NCBI GenBank assembly: GCA_043228905.1
Contig: JBHGNT010000011.1
Span: 8,122,001 to 8,186,000, forward strand
Source: Azolla caroliniana
Lineage: Eukaryota; Polypodiophyta
DNA: 64,000 bases
Direction of reading: 5' to 3'
The notes beneath the pieces were generated by a model. The model saw only the letters and a program-made list of their open reading frames with translations. It had not been told where the DNA came from and did not search any database. Shown here piece after piece: positions 21,711-31,562 of the stretch (the first letter of the stretch is position 1; every line of letters starts with the position of its first letter). The translations under genes were made by a program, and so were the position numbers.

Positions 21711-21728
21711 ACCTCCTCGCCCGTCGTT

Positions 21729-22715
21729 TCAGTTTAGGGCCCTTCTGGTGTCGCCGGCGTGCACCCGGCCTTCCCACAGGTACACCACCCGGTTCCTCAA
21801 TGCTTTTGCGAAATCGCCGCAGTCCTTCCGGATGTGGCCGACCTCGTCGCACCACATGCACCTGTTCCCTACTGTCGGCCGTCGGTCACGAGCCGGTTCG
21901 CCGCCTTCCCTTCGAGTCTGGGCGATCTGGAGATCCTTTATCGCCCGCGTCAACTCCTCCAGCGCTGCTCCTCCAGACGAGTCATTGACTATGCCGGTCG
22001 AAGCCGAACCGGTTTCGAGTCACTCCCGGGTCTCTGCCCTTCGCCCTTATGGTGCCGGTTCAAGCCTCCTTGCTGTGACAGAGCCCGCTCCAGTCGCCCC
22101 GTTGTCAGCCCATTCTCGCCGTTTGTCGAAACGGCCACAGACTCTCTTAACCGCAGCCCAGTCAGTTGTCAGCCCGTCTTTGGTTTCTAGCAAGGAGCCG
22201 ACTTGATCCTGGTCCCGCTCGTCCACCGACTTGACGAACAGTAGGACCCGGCTCGTATCCAAAACGGTTCGGTCAAGCGCCGAAAGGCGTGCAAAGCGTT
22301 CCTCAAACTCCGGGAGGAGTGCCGACGCGTTTCTTCCTTTGCCGGGGGACTCCACCCATTCCATGAAGTCCCGTTTCGAAAGCCGGAGCGCGTCGTCCAG
22401 CCCGTATTTCTCTAGGAGTCGGCCTTCGAACTCCTCCCAGGTACGGCTCTCCGCCCGTACCTCGAGCACCTCCGCATGGATGCTCGGCATCGCCACTCGA
22501 GGGAACCCGGCAAGACGCCTCTCTTCCGGAATGTCCCGCATCAGCATTTCTGCCCCGTATGACGCCAAATACTTCGTAGCATCCTTTCCGCTGAACTGGC
22601 CGATCGTACCGACAACCGCCTCAATGGCTCTGTCGAGGGCGCCAGTGCCCTCGCGTGTGCTCAATATCCGATCCACAGCCGAAGCCATGGCCTCTGCAAA
22701 ATCCGACCCCCTCAT
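21729..22715 (-). pseudogene. Element C gag (capsid and zinc knuckle)
   Basis: ATG 22715 (MRGSDFAEAM) lies 24 bases after the primer site. The capsid-like part runs to about 22047: VGTIGQFSGKDATKYLASYGAEM, TWEEFEGRLLEKYG, FEERFARLSALDRT, LLFVKSVDERDQDQVG. A stop follows, then the same frame resumes (21953-21729) with knuckle CMWCDEVGHIRKDC. A TGA in LN-ND at about 21729 separates it from the downstream frame. Homologous gags are in G (41105 downward) and I (52882 onward). Confidence 0.82.
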
Positions 22716-22738
22716 CTTCTGCTCTTCTGCCGCCTCCT

Positions 22739-22755
22739 TCACGTCGGGTTCACCA
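22739..22755 (-). other. Element C primer-binding site
   Basis: The minus strand reads TGGTGAACCCGACGTGA, 3 bases from the 5' LTR. The same 17-mer is used by G (41123-41139) and I (52784-52800). I could not assign the priming tRNA by eye. Confidence 0.85.
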
Positions 22756-22758
22756 AGA

Positions 22759-23176
22759 TGTCGAGGTATTCCTCGCGGATGCGTGGAATGAGGCGGAACC
22801 TCGGGGGTCTTGTACCGAAGAGCAAGAGAGAAAGGAGAAGGGAAGGGACCCACTACGTGCGAGCGTAGATTCACAGGGACACAGCCCTTCAGCACAAAGA
22901 CGCGAGTGGGACACCAACACAGAGAGACGCGAATGTATGTATATATATATATTAACAAGACAAACAACAAGAAGCACGATGTTGGTTACAATCGAACAGG
23001 CCGGCAAACAGATGCCGATGCTTGTTCGTAAACGTACAGAAAGGAAGAAGTAGGTTGGAGGTGCTGCCGGAAGCACTCGGGCATTCCTCAGAGCAGCGCG
23101 AGCCTCCCGAAACCTGCACAGAACGAAGCTACGGAGAGCATGGAAGAGAGAGAAGCCTTCGACCGACAACCCGACA
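22759..23176 (-). repeat. Element C 5' LTR
   Basis: 418 bp, matching 16694-17111. It is followed outside the element by 71 bp (23177-23247) that duplicate the internal purine-tract segment at 17112-17182. Confidence 0.85.
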
Positions 23177-23320
23177 GCACTTCGTCCCCTCTAACCGCGA
23201 TGATCCCCTTCCTCCTCCTCGTCTCCCTCCTCTTCTAGGCAAGAAGGGAGCCGTTTCCTATTAACTTCCTACCTACCGAATCTACCTACCTAGGATCTTC
23301 TATGTACAACATAAGGCGTA

Positions 23321-25098
23321 ATGCATGAAGAGCCGGTTCCTACACTCCGGTGCACCGATTCCGCTTGTGGACGGTTTTCTTCACGACAACGGCCCGTAAA
23401 GGTCACACTCCGCCGACCGGTGAATAGAGAAGCGGACCCCTTGGCGGCAAAACTCAATGCCGGAGCTCAGGAGGAGGAAATAGAGGAGGAGCCTACAGAG
23501 CATCTCCAGCGACGGTCGTCGGCAAGGACCGTTGAGGCAGCCGGGAAACGTTCGGACCCTCAGATGAAGGGAACACCGGCTCCCCATACTGAGACTCCCA
23601 CGCCAAGGAAGGAACCGGAACCGGTGCATATGGAACCGGAAACAGAAGGCCCGGCACCACCGGCAACATCGGCAAGTCCCATCCCGCCAGAGCCGGAAAG
23701 GTCAATGCAGCCTCCCTCGGTGAGCCAAGAAGAAGCGCAAGGGGAACCAGGACAGCAGGGTGGTCCACGGGCAGAAACGGAACTGCAACTCGGTGCAACC
23801 AAGCGGGACCACCCCTCTACAAGTGAGCCCATCTGTCAAACCTCCGTGCAAGCACAACAAGGCACCGGTAGCCTGTGGCTCCGGTGGATAGGCGAACAGA
23901 TAGCCGGAGCAGTGGGGTATATTGAGGCGGAAGAAAGAGCGCAAAGCGAACGGTTGCTCGTCACAACCGAACAACTAGAGACGGCCGAGTCCAAAATCCG
24001 GTGCCTTGAAAAAGACTTGGATCAGGTCACGATAGAGATGGCCAAAATACGGATCCAATCACCAGTGACTCCAGTAAGTGTACAGAATAAAGAAACGGAA
24101 CGACCTGTACATAGCAATAAGACCCCGGCAACGGAAACCGTTCCGGCGAGAGATGCGGCGCAAGCTCAGGAGCTTGCGGAATTGAGAAATGAACTTGCCG
24201 CACAAGAAGCGCTAAGGAGCCGTGAACGAGAATTGAAGACGGCGGCCGAAGCCGAATTAAAGAAGACTGCTAAGAACCTCCGCCGGGCAGAGGAGAGCCT
24301 CCGAAAAGGCCATCAAGCGTACGACCGGCTAAAGGAGGAGAAAGACAAAGTGCTGCAGGAAAAGGACAAGCTGCAGAAAACGGCAGAAATAGAGATTGAA
24401 CGGCTAAAGGAAGAGCTCCGCCACTAGAAGGACCGCGAGGACCGGGCCCGTCGTCAGATCAACGCACGGCTCCGGGCATGGCTGAATTAGTCCATCCTCC
24501 GGGCATGGCTGAATCAGACAAAACACTTGATTGATGAAAGCTTCGTAAAATGGTGGACAAAGTGGGCACAAAACGCGACGGAACTCCAGTTGCTACGGGC
24601 GGATGTGGCAAACCGGCAGAAGGAAGGAGATGACTGTTATACGTTGACTTCCGAGGACTTTACCGCCATACGGGACGAGAGCTGGCCGACGACTTCCAAG
24701 TCCTGGCAGATGAACAACTGGCGCAGGTCAAGCAGCTCATAGCTCAGCTGGACGATGATAGGTTGGACGCTCAAATCCAGTTTGAAAGCTACGAGCGGTC
24801 CCGGGTGTGGGAAGAAAAAGCACGGGAAGTGGCAACGGTTGACCTTAGTGATGAGGAACCGTCGCCGGCTGAGGGCCAGCCGGGAACCAGTCAATCGGAG
24901 ACCACTACGACGCAGGGAGCAACGACGGAGACGTCGGTGTCAGAGCCACAAACGGAGGAGCAGTCGCAACAATCACCAACGGACCCGCCGCAGCAGACAG
25001 CAACAGAGCAGCAATAGCAACAACAACAACAACCACTTCCAGATGAACCATTGAAGCATCTCGAACAAAGCATTCTAGACATTTTGGACGAAGAATAG
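23321..25098 (+). pseudogene. Accessory ORF aORF2 of element B (P/E-rich, coiled coil)
   Basis: ATG 23321 opens 368 codons to TAG 24425. The first half is disordered and rich in Pro, Glu and Thr (TPAPHTETPTPRKEPEPV). From about residue 195 it becomes helical, with two predicted coiled coils (ERLLVTTEQLETAESKIRCLEKDL; AQELAELRNELAAQEALRSRE onward to KDKLQKTAEIEIERLKEEL). The frame continues past TAG 24425 and TAG 24488. After a frameshift near 24683 it goes on as ADDFQVLADEQLAQVKQLI, then a Thr/Gln/Ser-rich region with TAG 25015 inside a Gln run, ending at TAG 25096. The original protein would have been about 590 residues. I recognise no family. It may be structural, like a Gag partner, or an oligomerising regulator. 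Confidence 0.7.
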
Positions 25099-25152
25099 CA
25101 AGGGTCGGTTGTGGATTCGACGTACAAGGTACTGTCCCACGGGCGTGCCATG

Positions 25153-25586
25153 TGTTACCGGCCGGCAAAGGAGTCCAGAGTGGGAAACAGAGAGCTAATT
25201 AAGTAGTAGGAATGTGGTTGTAATTAAGCTATGAGTGTGGACGGACGGACCGGAAACGGTATGCCGTTCCGGATCCGGACCGATCCCGAACAGGTGCGGA
25301 TGGCACCGTTTTGTAATACAGACCGGAAACCTATTTAAAGGCCCGGATACAATGTAATAGTTAGCTGTTAATTAATGAAAGCTTAAGCGTTGCTATCTCT
25401 GTGTTAATTGTCGTTCTGTCTTAATTGTTATATCTTACGCGTGTGTTATGAAAGATGATCATAATAAGTAACTTAATGAAGTCGGACTAAGCGTTGAAGT
25501 CTAATCCGGTTGTTGTAACACCCTTTGGTGAAGTGTCTCCCGTAGACACCCTGTGTTAGGCCATTGTCCGGCCCGAAGAGTTAACA
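25153..25586 (+). repeat. Element B 3' LTR
   Basis: 434 bp, same boundaries as 9360-9793, about 97% identical by eye; most differences are transitions. It is followed by the TSD copy GTTTG (25587-25591). No clear polypurine tract precedes it. Confidence 0.95.
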
Positions 25587-25591
25587 GTTTG

Positions 25592-26490
25592 GATGGACTC
25601 CTCTTGGCGTGTGGGTCAGGTTTTGAACATCTCTATCCATGAGGATCCATCCATGTGCTCTTGTCAAGCTTTCCGGGTTTGTCGAAAAATGATCCTTCAT
25701 CGAACTTTGTAGGTTTGGCAGACTCTAATCTTTCGTCGAACTTTGTGGGTTTGGCAAACTTTGATCTTTCGTCGAAAGATGTGGGTTCGTCGAAAGATGT
25801 GGGTTTGGCAAACTTTGTGGGTTCGTCGAACTTTGATCTTTTGTCGAAGGATGCGGGTTTGGCAAACTCTAATCTTTCGTCGAACTTGTGGGTTTGGCAA
25901 ACTTTGATCTTTCGTCGAAAGATGTGGGTTCGGCGAACTTTAAGGGTTTGGAAAACTTTGATCTTTCGTCGAAGTATGCTTCCCTTATTGAACTCTGATC
26001 TTTCGACGAACTTTGAGTGGGAAATTTGAATTTTTTGGCGCCAACGGCTGTTTTGTGTCCCATAGGATGATCGTAATCCACGAGAATCACGGTGGTTATG
26101 CTTGCCTTGCAATGGCTAAATCTCAACAATGCTTAACATTAACCGGACGAATAGCTTGCTAATGTCCGGGCGATTAAGGAAGGGTAAATTAAAACTTTTT
26201 AGAAATAGAAAATTAACTTAGTGAAAATGTGAACTAGTGAGCATTTTTTAAAAACAAAAAATGAACTTAATGAAAATGTGAACTAGTGAGCGCTTTAATA
26301 ACAGAAAATTAACTTAATTAAAATGTGAAATAGTGAGTGTTTTAAAAACAAAAAATTAACTTAATTAAACTATGAAATAGTGAGTATTTTAATTAACACA
26401 AATAGTGGTTTCCTTTCGATTTCTTCCCCCGTTAAGTGGGTTGCCTACGAGTGTTTGAACACTCGAAGTCAGCTTCAAGCATCGATCGTA
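25592..26490 (-). repeat. Element A leader with two tandem-repeat arrays
   Basis: This lies between A's primer site and the B insertion. Array 1 (about 25680-26010) has 20-40 bp units built from TTTGGCAAAC, TTTGATC and TTCGTCGAA blocks. It leaves a long minus-strand frame with repeating FDERSKFAKPT-type peptides, probably a by-product of the repeat. Array 2 (about 26205-26395) has four units of about 50 bp, each with TTAACTTAATGAAAATGTGAA-like sequence and AGTGAG. No gene is evident. Confidence 0.7.
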
Positions 26491-26508
26491 TCCCCGGCAG
26501 CAGCGCCA
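26491..26508 (-). other. Element A primer-binding site
   Basis: The minus strand reads TGGCGCTGCTGCCGGGGA, close to the TGGCGCCGTTGCCGGGGA site used by Athila/Tat elements (usually attributed to tRNA-Asp). It lies 6 bases from the 5' LTR. Confidence 0.85.
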
Positions 26509-26514
26509 AATAGA

Positions 26515-27104
26515 TGTGTAGGATCTATGTATCGATGGAGTTAGCTCCTCGATGTCGTTTGCGGAGTTCGGACCGGCGTATAGCCTTTTGATGGTGAATC
26601 AGGCGGAGATGGTTGTTGGGCACATCCGAGCCTCACACTCACTTAACGATTAATAGATGACTAAGCACGATATCTCTCTCACTCTCTCACTCTCTCAAGC
26701 TCACTCTCATAGACAATAGGGTAATGAATATAGACAATAAGAGTAATAAATATGTCTATTAACCCTCTTTGCTAAGAGGTCTAGCACCAACAAGGAAGAG
26801 AGATTAGTGTTCTCTAACGAAACACATCACTAATGTCTCTTAAGCTTAAAGGTTACAAGAAGGAGGAGAGGAAGCTCTTGCGCTTAATCAATAGGGAGAT
26901 CTTACAATTGGAAGAACCCTTACAAAGCCACCACTATGTGGTTTATATAGCATTTCCATTTAGGGTGTGGACCTTTCACACTTGGGTGTCCCTTAGTCCT
27001 CTTTCCTCTTGTTGTTCCCTCTTTGTAGGTCCTTTAGCCATACTACGTCCTTGTCGGTGCGCTCTTCTTCATTACCGATCGTGGTGTGATCCCAGCGCCT
27101 AACA
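26515..27104 (-). repeat. Element A 5' LTR
   Basis: 590 bp. On the minus strand it runs from TGTTAGGCGC to CCTACACA. A TATATAAA box (26942-26949, minus) is the likely promoter. It includes a (CT)n stretch at 26670-26690. No second copy was found in the window. Confidence 0.75.
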
Positions 27105-27677
27105 AAAACGAAACAATGGAGGAGGATAGAAGAGAGAAGAGAAGCCTCCTATTTAAGATAGGAATACAGTACTAGGACACGTAGAATATCTGATTTTGCT
27201 TTCTGTTTGTAACTTCGGTCGTGCGTTATGTATTACTATTTCGAATAACGTAATATATATCTAGTTTTGGGTCCAATTTGTTCTGGTCCTTGAGATCATT
27301 TCTGAATTATAACATCTTGAATTAAGATCCTGTTATACGGCTAACGTACGCCAACCATTTTCTCGGTATGAATCAAATTGCCGAGCAATCCCTCTCTCAC
27401 CCTGACCTCCACCACATACCACAGTCCCCTGATTCGATTACCATAGGAGTAATAAAAGGTGTTGCTTCCAAGAAGGAGAAAACATCGTAGCTTCCCCGAC
27501 ATGCTACCCATCCGGGTTTGGAATACCAATACCAACCTTTCGATGTCGAAATCCTTCTCATTGCCACGTCTATGCCGGTCCATGAAAGCTTTCCGCCAGC
27601 GTTGTTTGAGCTCCAACTGCAACAAATTAGTTATCCGATGTTCCTCTAATTTGCATAGTGTCGTCAACCGGATACCA
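27105..27677 (-). pseudogene. Ty3/gypsy integrase C-terminal fragment
   Basis: The minus-strand frame from 27676 reads GIRLTTLCKLEEHRI, then LELKQRWRKAFMDRHRRGNEK and LVLVFQTRMGSMSGKLR. This is collinear with element B's integrase C-terminus (AIRLTALCELEEQRL ... RKAFVDRHRKGNEK). It then degenerates. It is cut at 27677 by the copia D LTR and abutted on the left by A's LTR. It is the remnant of another OTA element, since it lies outside A's 5' LTR. Confidence 0.8.
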
Positions 27678-28064
27678 TGTAAAGAATCGAGTATGATTCT
27701 TGTGTAGCGGAGGAGATATGTGTTATGTGTATGTGTGAGAGGAAATAGAGAAGAGAAGAGAAGACACCAGATGGATAGATAGAATGGAAAATAGAATACT
27801 CAAGAAGAAGAAGAAGATGTATATTCACAAGGAGAATATGAAATACAAAAATGTAGCATTACAAGGAGTCACAACTGACTTAGTATGAAGTATGAGGAGG
27901 GTACTTTATATATAGTCACCCTCTCTCTTCATTAACTAACTACAACAACCACTCTCTCTTGGGGAATGTGAAGACTCATAGTCATGGGGAATATGTAATT
28001 CATTAGTTATGTGTCATAGAATATCGTTCTATGACACATAGTTCATGTGTAGAGAGTAGTGGTG
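27678..28064 (-). repeat. Element D 3' LTR, first part
   Basis: TGTAAAGAATC onward, about 95% identical to 51016 onward. TTATATATAG near 27908 gives a minus-strand TATA box. The LTR resumes at 33440 after element E and its TSD. Confidence 0.88.
28060..28064. repeat. Target-site duplication of element E (left)
   Basis: TGGTG, repeated at 33435-33439. Confidence 0.95.
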
Positions 28065-28204
28065 TGTCATGATGTGGCAAGACTCGAACCCATGACCTTA
28101 TGGTATATGGGGGGAGTTTTACGCAGTCCCATCCTCTTAGTACTAATAGTACTTCCCTTTTTTCCAGTACTAATTCTCTCTCTGTTTTAGTACTATTCCT
28201 GACA
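28065..28204 (+). repeat. Element E 5' LTR, internally deleted
   Basis: It has both ends of the 470-bp LTR but lacks about 330 bp between TATATGGG and GGGAGT. The missing part holds the TATA box and the CT microsatellite. Confidence 0.88.
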
Positions 28205-28206
28205 GT

Positions 28207-29407
28207 TTGAACCAATTTTTCCCTCAAGTCTACTTGTTGTTTTTCCTCATCCTCCTACTATGGTTATTGTTAGCGCCCAAGAATATCAATCCGTTTTTCT
28301 TTGACCTACAGTGTCTAAAAGAAAATTTTGTTGCCTTGGAACAAGAAAACCAACGATTGATAGGGGATCTGCAACAAATCGCTCTCAAAAAACAACAAAC
28401 GCAGCAACAACATGGGGAGTTAGCGTTATGGGTACAACAACTCGAACCAGCGTTGCAACAACAAGGATCAAATCCCCAAGGATTTCATAAAGAACCCAAG
28501 ATTGGACTTCCTGTGAAATTTGATGGAACGCGATCACAATTCAGGGGATTCCTTAATCAGGTACGCTTAGTCATCCAAATGCATCCGTCTCGATACCCCA
28601 CTGATGCATCCTGAGTCGGCCTAATTGGCACGTTGCTTAGCAGCTCGGTCTTGGCATGGTTTGCTCCACTTCTGGAAAAACAATCGCCCTTACTGAATAA
28701 CTTTGAAGACTTTATTAGCTTGCTTTGGAGATACAGACAGCCTCCGGACGGCGATCAAAAAAACCCGACGATTGCGTCAAGGCGATAGTCCAGCCTCTGC
28801 CTACGCGGAGGATTTCCATCTACTCGCTTCAAATATCCCCTGGGATGATCATGCACTAATGGAGCAATTTCGCTACGGCCTGTGAAACAATGTCAAAGAT
28901 CTACTTCTAACATTCCCCGAAGAACCAAAGTCTCTTATGGAGGAAATCAGTCGAGTGGTCCGATGTGACAACCGCCTTTTCGAACAGCATTCGGAATGTC
29001 AATTACAGATACCACACTCTAGGCCGGAGCCCACTTACGCCTCCGCCGTGGCTAAACCGTTTGCACGAGACATACCTCAAGCAAATACTCTGACACCAAT
29101 GGAGATCGATACCATGTGTCGACGTGGCCCGTTATCGGAAGAAGAAAAGCAACGACAACGTGCAAATCGATTATGTCTTTATTACGGTGGACCAGGGCAT
29201 ATCGCAATCAATTGTCCCCATAGGCCAAGAAGACAGGTAAATCAAATCGTAGCCTGTACTAAACCCGAGTCAATTCTTCCCTTAGGAGTGTCTAATAGTA
29301 TTAATAGTACTAATAGAGTGTTTGATAGTATTAATAGTACTAATAGCCCAAGTATCTCAAACAAATTTGAAATCCTTAGTCAATTAGATGAAGAGTTAAA
29401 CAATTGA
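28207..29407 (+). pseudogene. Element E gag
   Basis: Three frames in sequence. 28207-28614 has a Gln-rich helical N-terminus, then PKIGLPVKFDGTRSQFRGFLNQVRLVI. 28703-28885 has the capsid middle (RRLRQGDSPASAYAEDFHLLASNIPWDD). 28937-29407 has the zinc knuckle CLYYGGPGHIAINC, in which the second Cys is Tyr (a TGT to TAT-type change). Near the end, a 30-bp tandem repeat at 29297-29346 encodes SINSTN-type peptides. Stops separate the blocks, so Gag cannot be made whole. Confidence 0.78.
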
Positions 29408-29830
29408 GTCCAGCCAAAATAGGAGTCGTTTGGTCTGACAGCCCTAGATCTGTACAGCCCATTAGTGCTTCCATTCCCTCCAAGCAAGTTAGCAATGTGT
29501 TCCTAGCCCAAGTCATGGTTAGTACTAAAAGTACTCCCCCATTACATGTCCTAGCACTTCTAGATTCCGGAGCTAATTCTTGTTTCATGGATTGAAATTT
29601 TGCCCAAGCTTCTCAGATACCCTTAAGCAAACTTCCTTGCCCCGCATTTGTAGTAGTCATTGATGGTCGTCCCATTGCTTCCGGGAATATTGTAGAAGAG
29701 TCAGAACCCATTCAAGTTGTCCTAGGTAGTTTTGTGTGTGTAGTAGCATTTAATATAATTAGTAGTCCAGAGCATCCCATTGTCCTGGGATTACCTTGGT
29801 TTGAATTACATAATCCAGACATAGATTAGA
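29404..29830 (+). pseudogene. Element E protease
   Basis: Residues ALLDSGANSCFMD (Asp-Ser-Gly, about 29556-29594) mark the catalytic loop. After a stop the frame continues with PIVLGLPWFELHNPDID-like sequence (about 29775-29828), the second hallmark. It is broken by a TGA at 29593 and a TAG near 29828. Confidence 0.75.
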
Positions 29831-29928
29831 GAACAAGAGAAGTCTGACATCGACAACCCCAAGAATCTACTCATCGAGTTTCGACCATTTCACTACGTCA
29901 ATTACGCGAAGAAGGACACAAGGAGGCA

Positions 29929-30880
29929 ATGTTCCTATTTGCAATATCAGTACATCCTTCCAGCACTATTAAGGTGGAATCCTTAGTACAACTTCCGGCG
30001 AAATATCATCCTTATGCCGATGTATTGGACAAGGTAAAAGCCGGTACTCTTCCTCATCATCGTCCCTATGATTGTCCCATCGATTTACAACCAGGAGCAG
30101 AGCCACCATGGGGACCAATTTACAACTTGTCCCCCACCGAGTTAGAAGTCCTTCGAGCCTACATAGAGGAGAACTTGGCAAGCGAGTTTATTCGTCATTC
30201 AAAATCTCCAGCCAGTGCACCCATCTTCTTTGTCAAGAAGAAAGATGGCTCACTTCATCTTGTCGTTGATTACCGCGGCTTAAATAAAGTCACCATCCGG
30301 AATAGTATGCACTTCCTCTTATATCAAGTCTTTTAGAGCGAGTTAATGGTGCCAAGTTTTTTACAAAAATCGATCTACGAGGAGCGTATAACCTTGTTCG
30401 GATCCGACCGGGAGATGAATGGAAGATCACCTTTCGCACGCGGTATGGGCATTTCGAATATATTGTTATGCCATTTGGTCTAACCAATGCACCCGCAGTC
30501 TTCCAACACATGGCAAACGATATATTTAGAGACCTCTTGGATATCCATTTGTTCATCTATCTGGATGATCTATTGATTTATTCGAAGAACCAGGAAGAGC
30601 ACGATTCTCATGTACTATTAGTACTAAACCGACTCCGTAAGAATGGTCTTTATGCCAAGCTAGAAAAATGTAGCTTTGACTACAAGCAAGTGGAATTTCT
30701 AGGCTACGTTATCTCCTCAAAGGGCATCTCCATGGATCCAGCTAGAGTGGCAAATTCCACGGTCAGTACAAGATGTACAATGTTTTCTAGGTTTTGCTAA
30801 CTTCTACCGCAAGTTTATACAGGATTACTCAAAGATTATTTTACCTCTCACATAACTTACGAAGAAGGGACAAGCATTTC
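29929..30880 (+). pseudogene. Element E reverse transcriptase
   Basis: The frame at 29929-30336 has [63 protein letters not shown]. After frameshifts, 30468-30800 has [18 protein letters not shown] and active site FIYLDDLLIYSK (Y-L-D-D), then [16 protein letters not shown]. The block between (FFTKIDLRGAYNLVRI, about 30357-30405) is also recognisable. At least two indels and several stops are present. Confidence 0.87.
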
Positions 30881-30900
30881 TTTGGTCCAATGAAGCGAAC

Positions 30901-31547
30901 ATGGATTTTCGGCATCTTAAGAAAGCCTTTACATCAGCACCTATTCTAGCTCATGTGGATACAAGCAAACCATTCATCATGGAGGCCGACGCATCAGATT
31001 TCGCCCTCGGAAGCATCCTTTCTCAACAAGGAGATAAAGAAGAGTTACATCATGTGGCTTTCCATTCGCGCAAATTCGATGTTGTGGAAATCAACTACGA
31101 AATACATGACAAGGAGTTATTAGCCATCGTGGATTCATTTGTGCAATGGCGGCATTTTTTGGAGGGCTCTCCACATCAGGTCATCGTCTTCAGTGATCAC
31201 AAGAATCTTTTTATTTCCAGAACGCTCGTGTGCTAAATCGACGGCAAGCTAGGTGGGCTCAATTCCTCACACGTTTTGATTTCAAAATCACATATCGACC
31301 AGGGAAGCAGCAAGGAAAGGCAGATGCACTATCACGGCGTTCATATCTTGCACCTCGTCCTGGTGATCCAGCGTTCGATAATCAAAAGCAAGTAATCTTG
31401 GGACCAACACGATTGCACACAACGCGGATTTTTCACACCCCAATGGATTCCCAGATTACCGACACCATACGTGTGAACTTGAAGACGGACAATTTTGCTC
31501 AAGACATTCTAGCGCACATTGATACCTCTTGGGCATCCTGTTCCTAG
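30901..31547 (+). pseudogene. Element E RNase H
   Basis: 31 kb region: MDFRHLKKAFTSAPILAHVD, FIMEADASDFALGSILSQ (first Asp), HVAFHSRKFDVVEINYEIHDKELLAIVDSF (Glu), [11 protein letters not shown] frameshift at about 31230 leads to [34 protein letters not shown] (last Asp), the tether to integrase. Confidence 0.87.
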
Positions 31548-31562
31548 TCTCAACAACTAGGT

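Larger units (their letters stand above)
16694..23176 (-). mobile_element. Element C: Ty3/gypsy of the C/G/I family, nested in B
   Basis: The orientation is minus: 5' LTR 22759-23176, primer site 22739-22755, gag, protease, RT, RNase H, integrase, 3' LTR 16694-17111. Each LTR is 418 bp with TGTCG..CGACA ends. It sits in the spacer between aORF1 and aORF2 of element B. The bases flanking the two LTRs do not match, so no TSD is seen. The 71 bp right of the 5' LTR (23177-23247) copy the internal segment beside the 3' LTR (17112-17182). It is GC-rich compared with its relative I. Confidence 0.88.
9360..25586 (+). mobile_element. Element B: Ty3/gypsy with accessory ORFs, carrying nested element C
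   Basis: Two 434-bp LTRs (TGTTACC..TTAACA) flank gag-pol and two accessory ORFs. A 5-bp TSD, GTTTG, proves insertion as a unit into element A. Without element C it would be about 9.7 kb. LTR copies differ at roughly 11 sites by eye, so it is moderately young. The gag-pol region is essentially one long frame (9846-15595) with one frameshift near 12960 and several premature stops, nearly all TAG. Domain content fits the OTA clade (Athila/Tat relatives; the non-seed-plant Phygy and Selgy lineages are candidates). No standard primer-binding site was recognised after the 5' LTR. Confidence 0.92.
3426..27104 (-). mobile_element. Element A: Ty3/gypsy, OTA (Athila/Tat-like), 3'-truncated
   Basis: Reading on the minus strand: 5' LTR 26515-27104, primer site 26491-26508, repeat-rich leader to 25592, then element B inserted. 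Next come gag (9209 downward), protease, RT, RNase H and integrase ending near 3430. The domain order and primer site fit the plant OTA clade of Ty3/gypsy. The integrase stops inside the catalytic core at a junction with an LTR scrap, so the integrase C-terminus and 3' LTR are missing. Several stops and frameshifts show it is dead. Confidence 0.8.

Noticed and set aside
20981-21988. Plus-strand ORF of 335 codons rich in Ser, Pro and Arg
   Set aside because: Antisense shadow of the C gag-protease frame; composition matches reverse reading of GC-rich codons.
26515-27104. Solo LTR
   Set aside because: A primer-binding site lies at the correct position on one side, so it is the 5' LTR of element A rather than a solo LTR.
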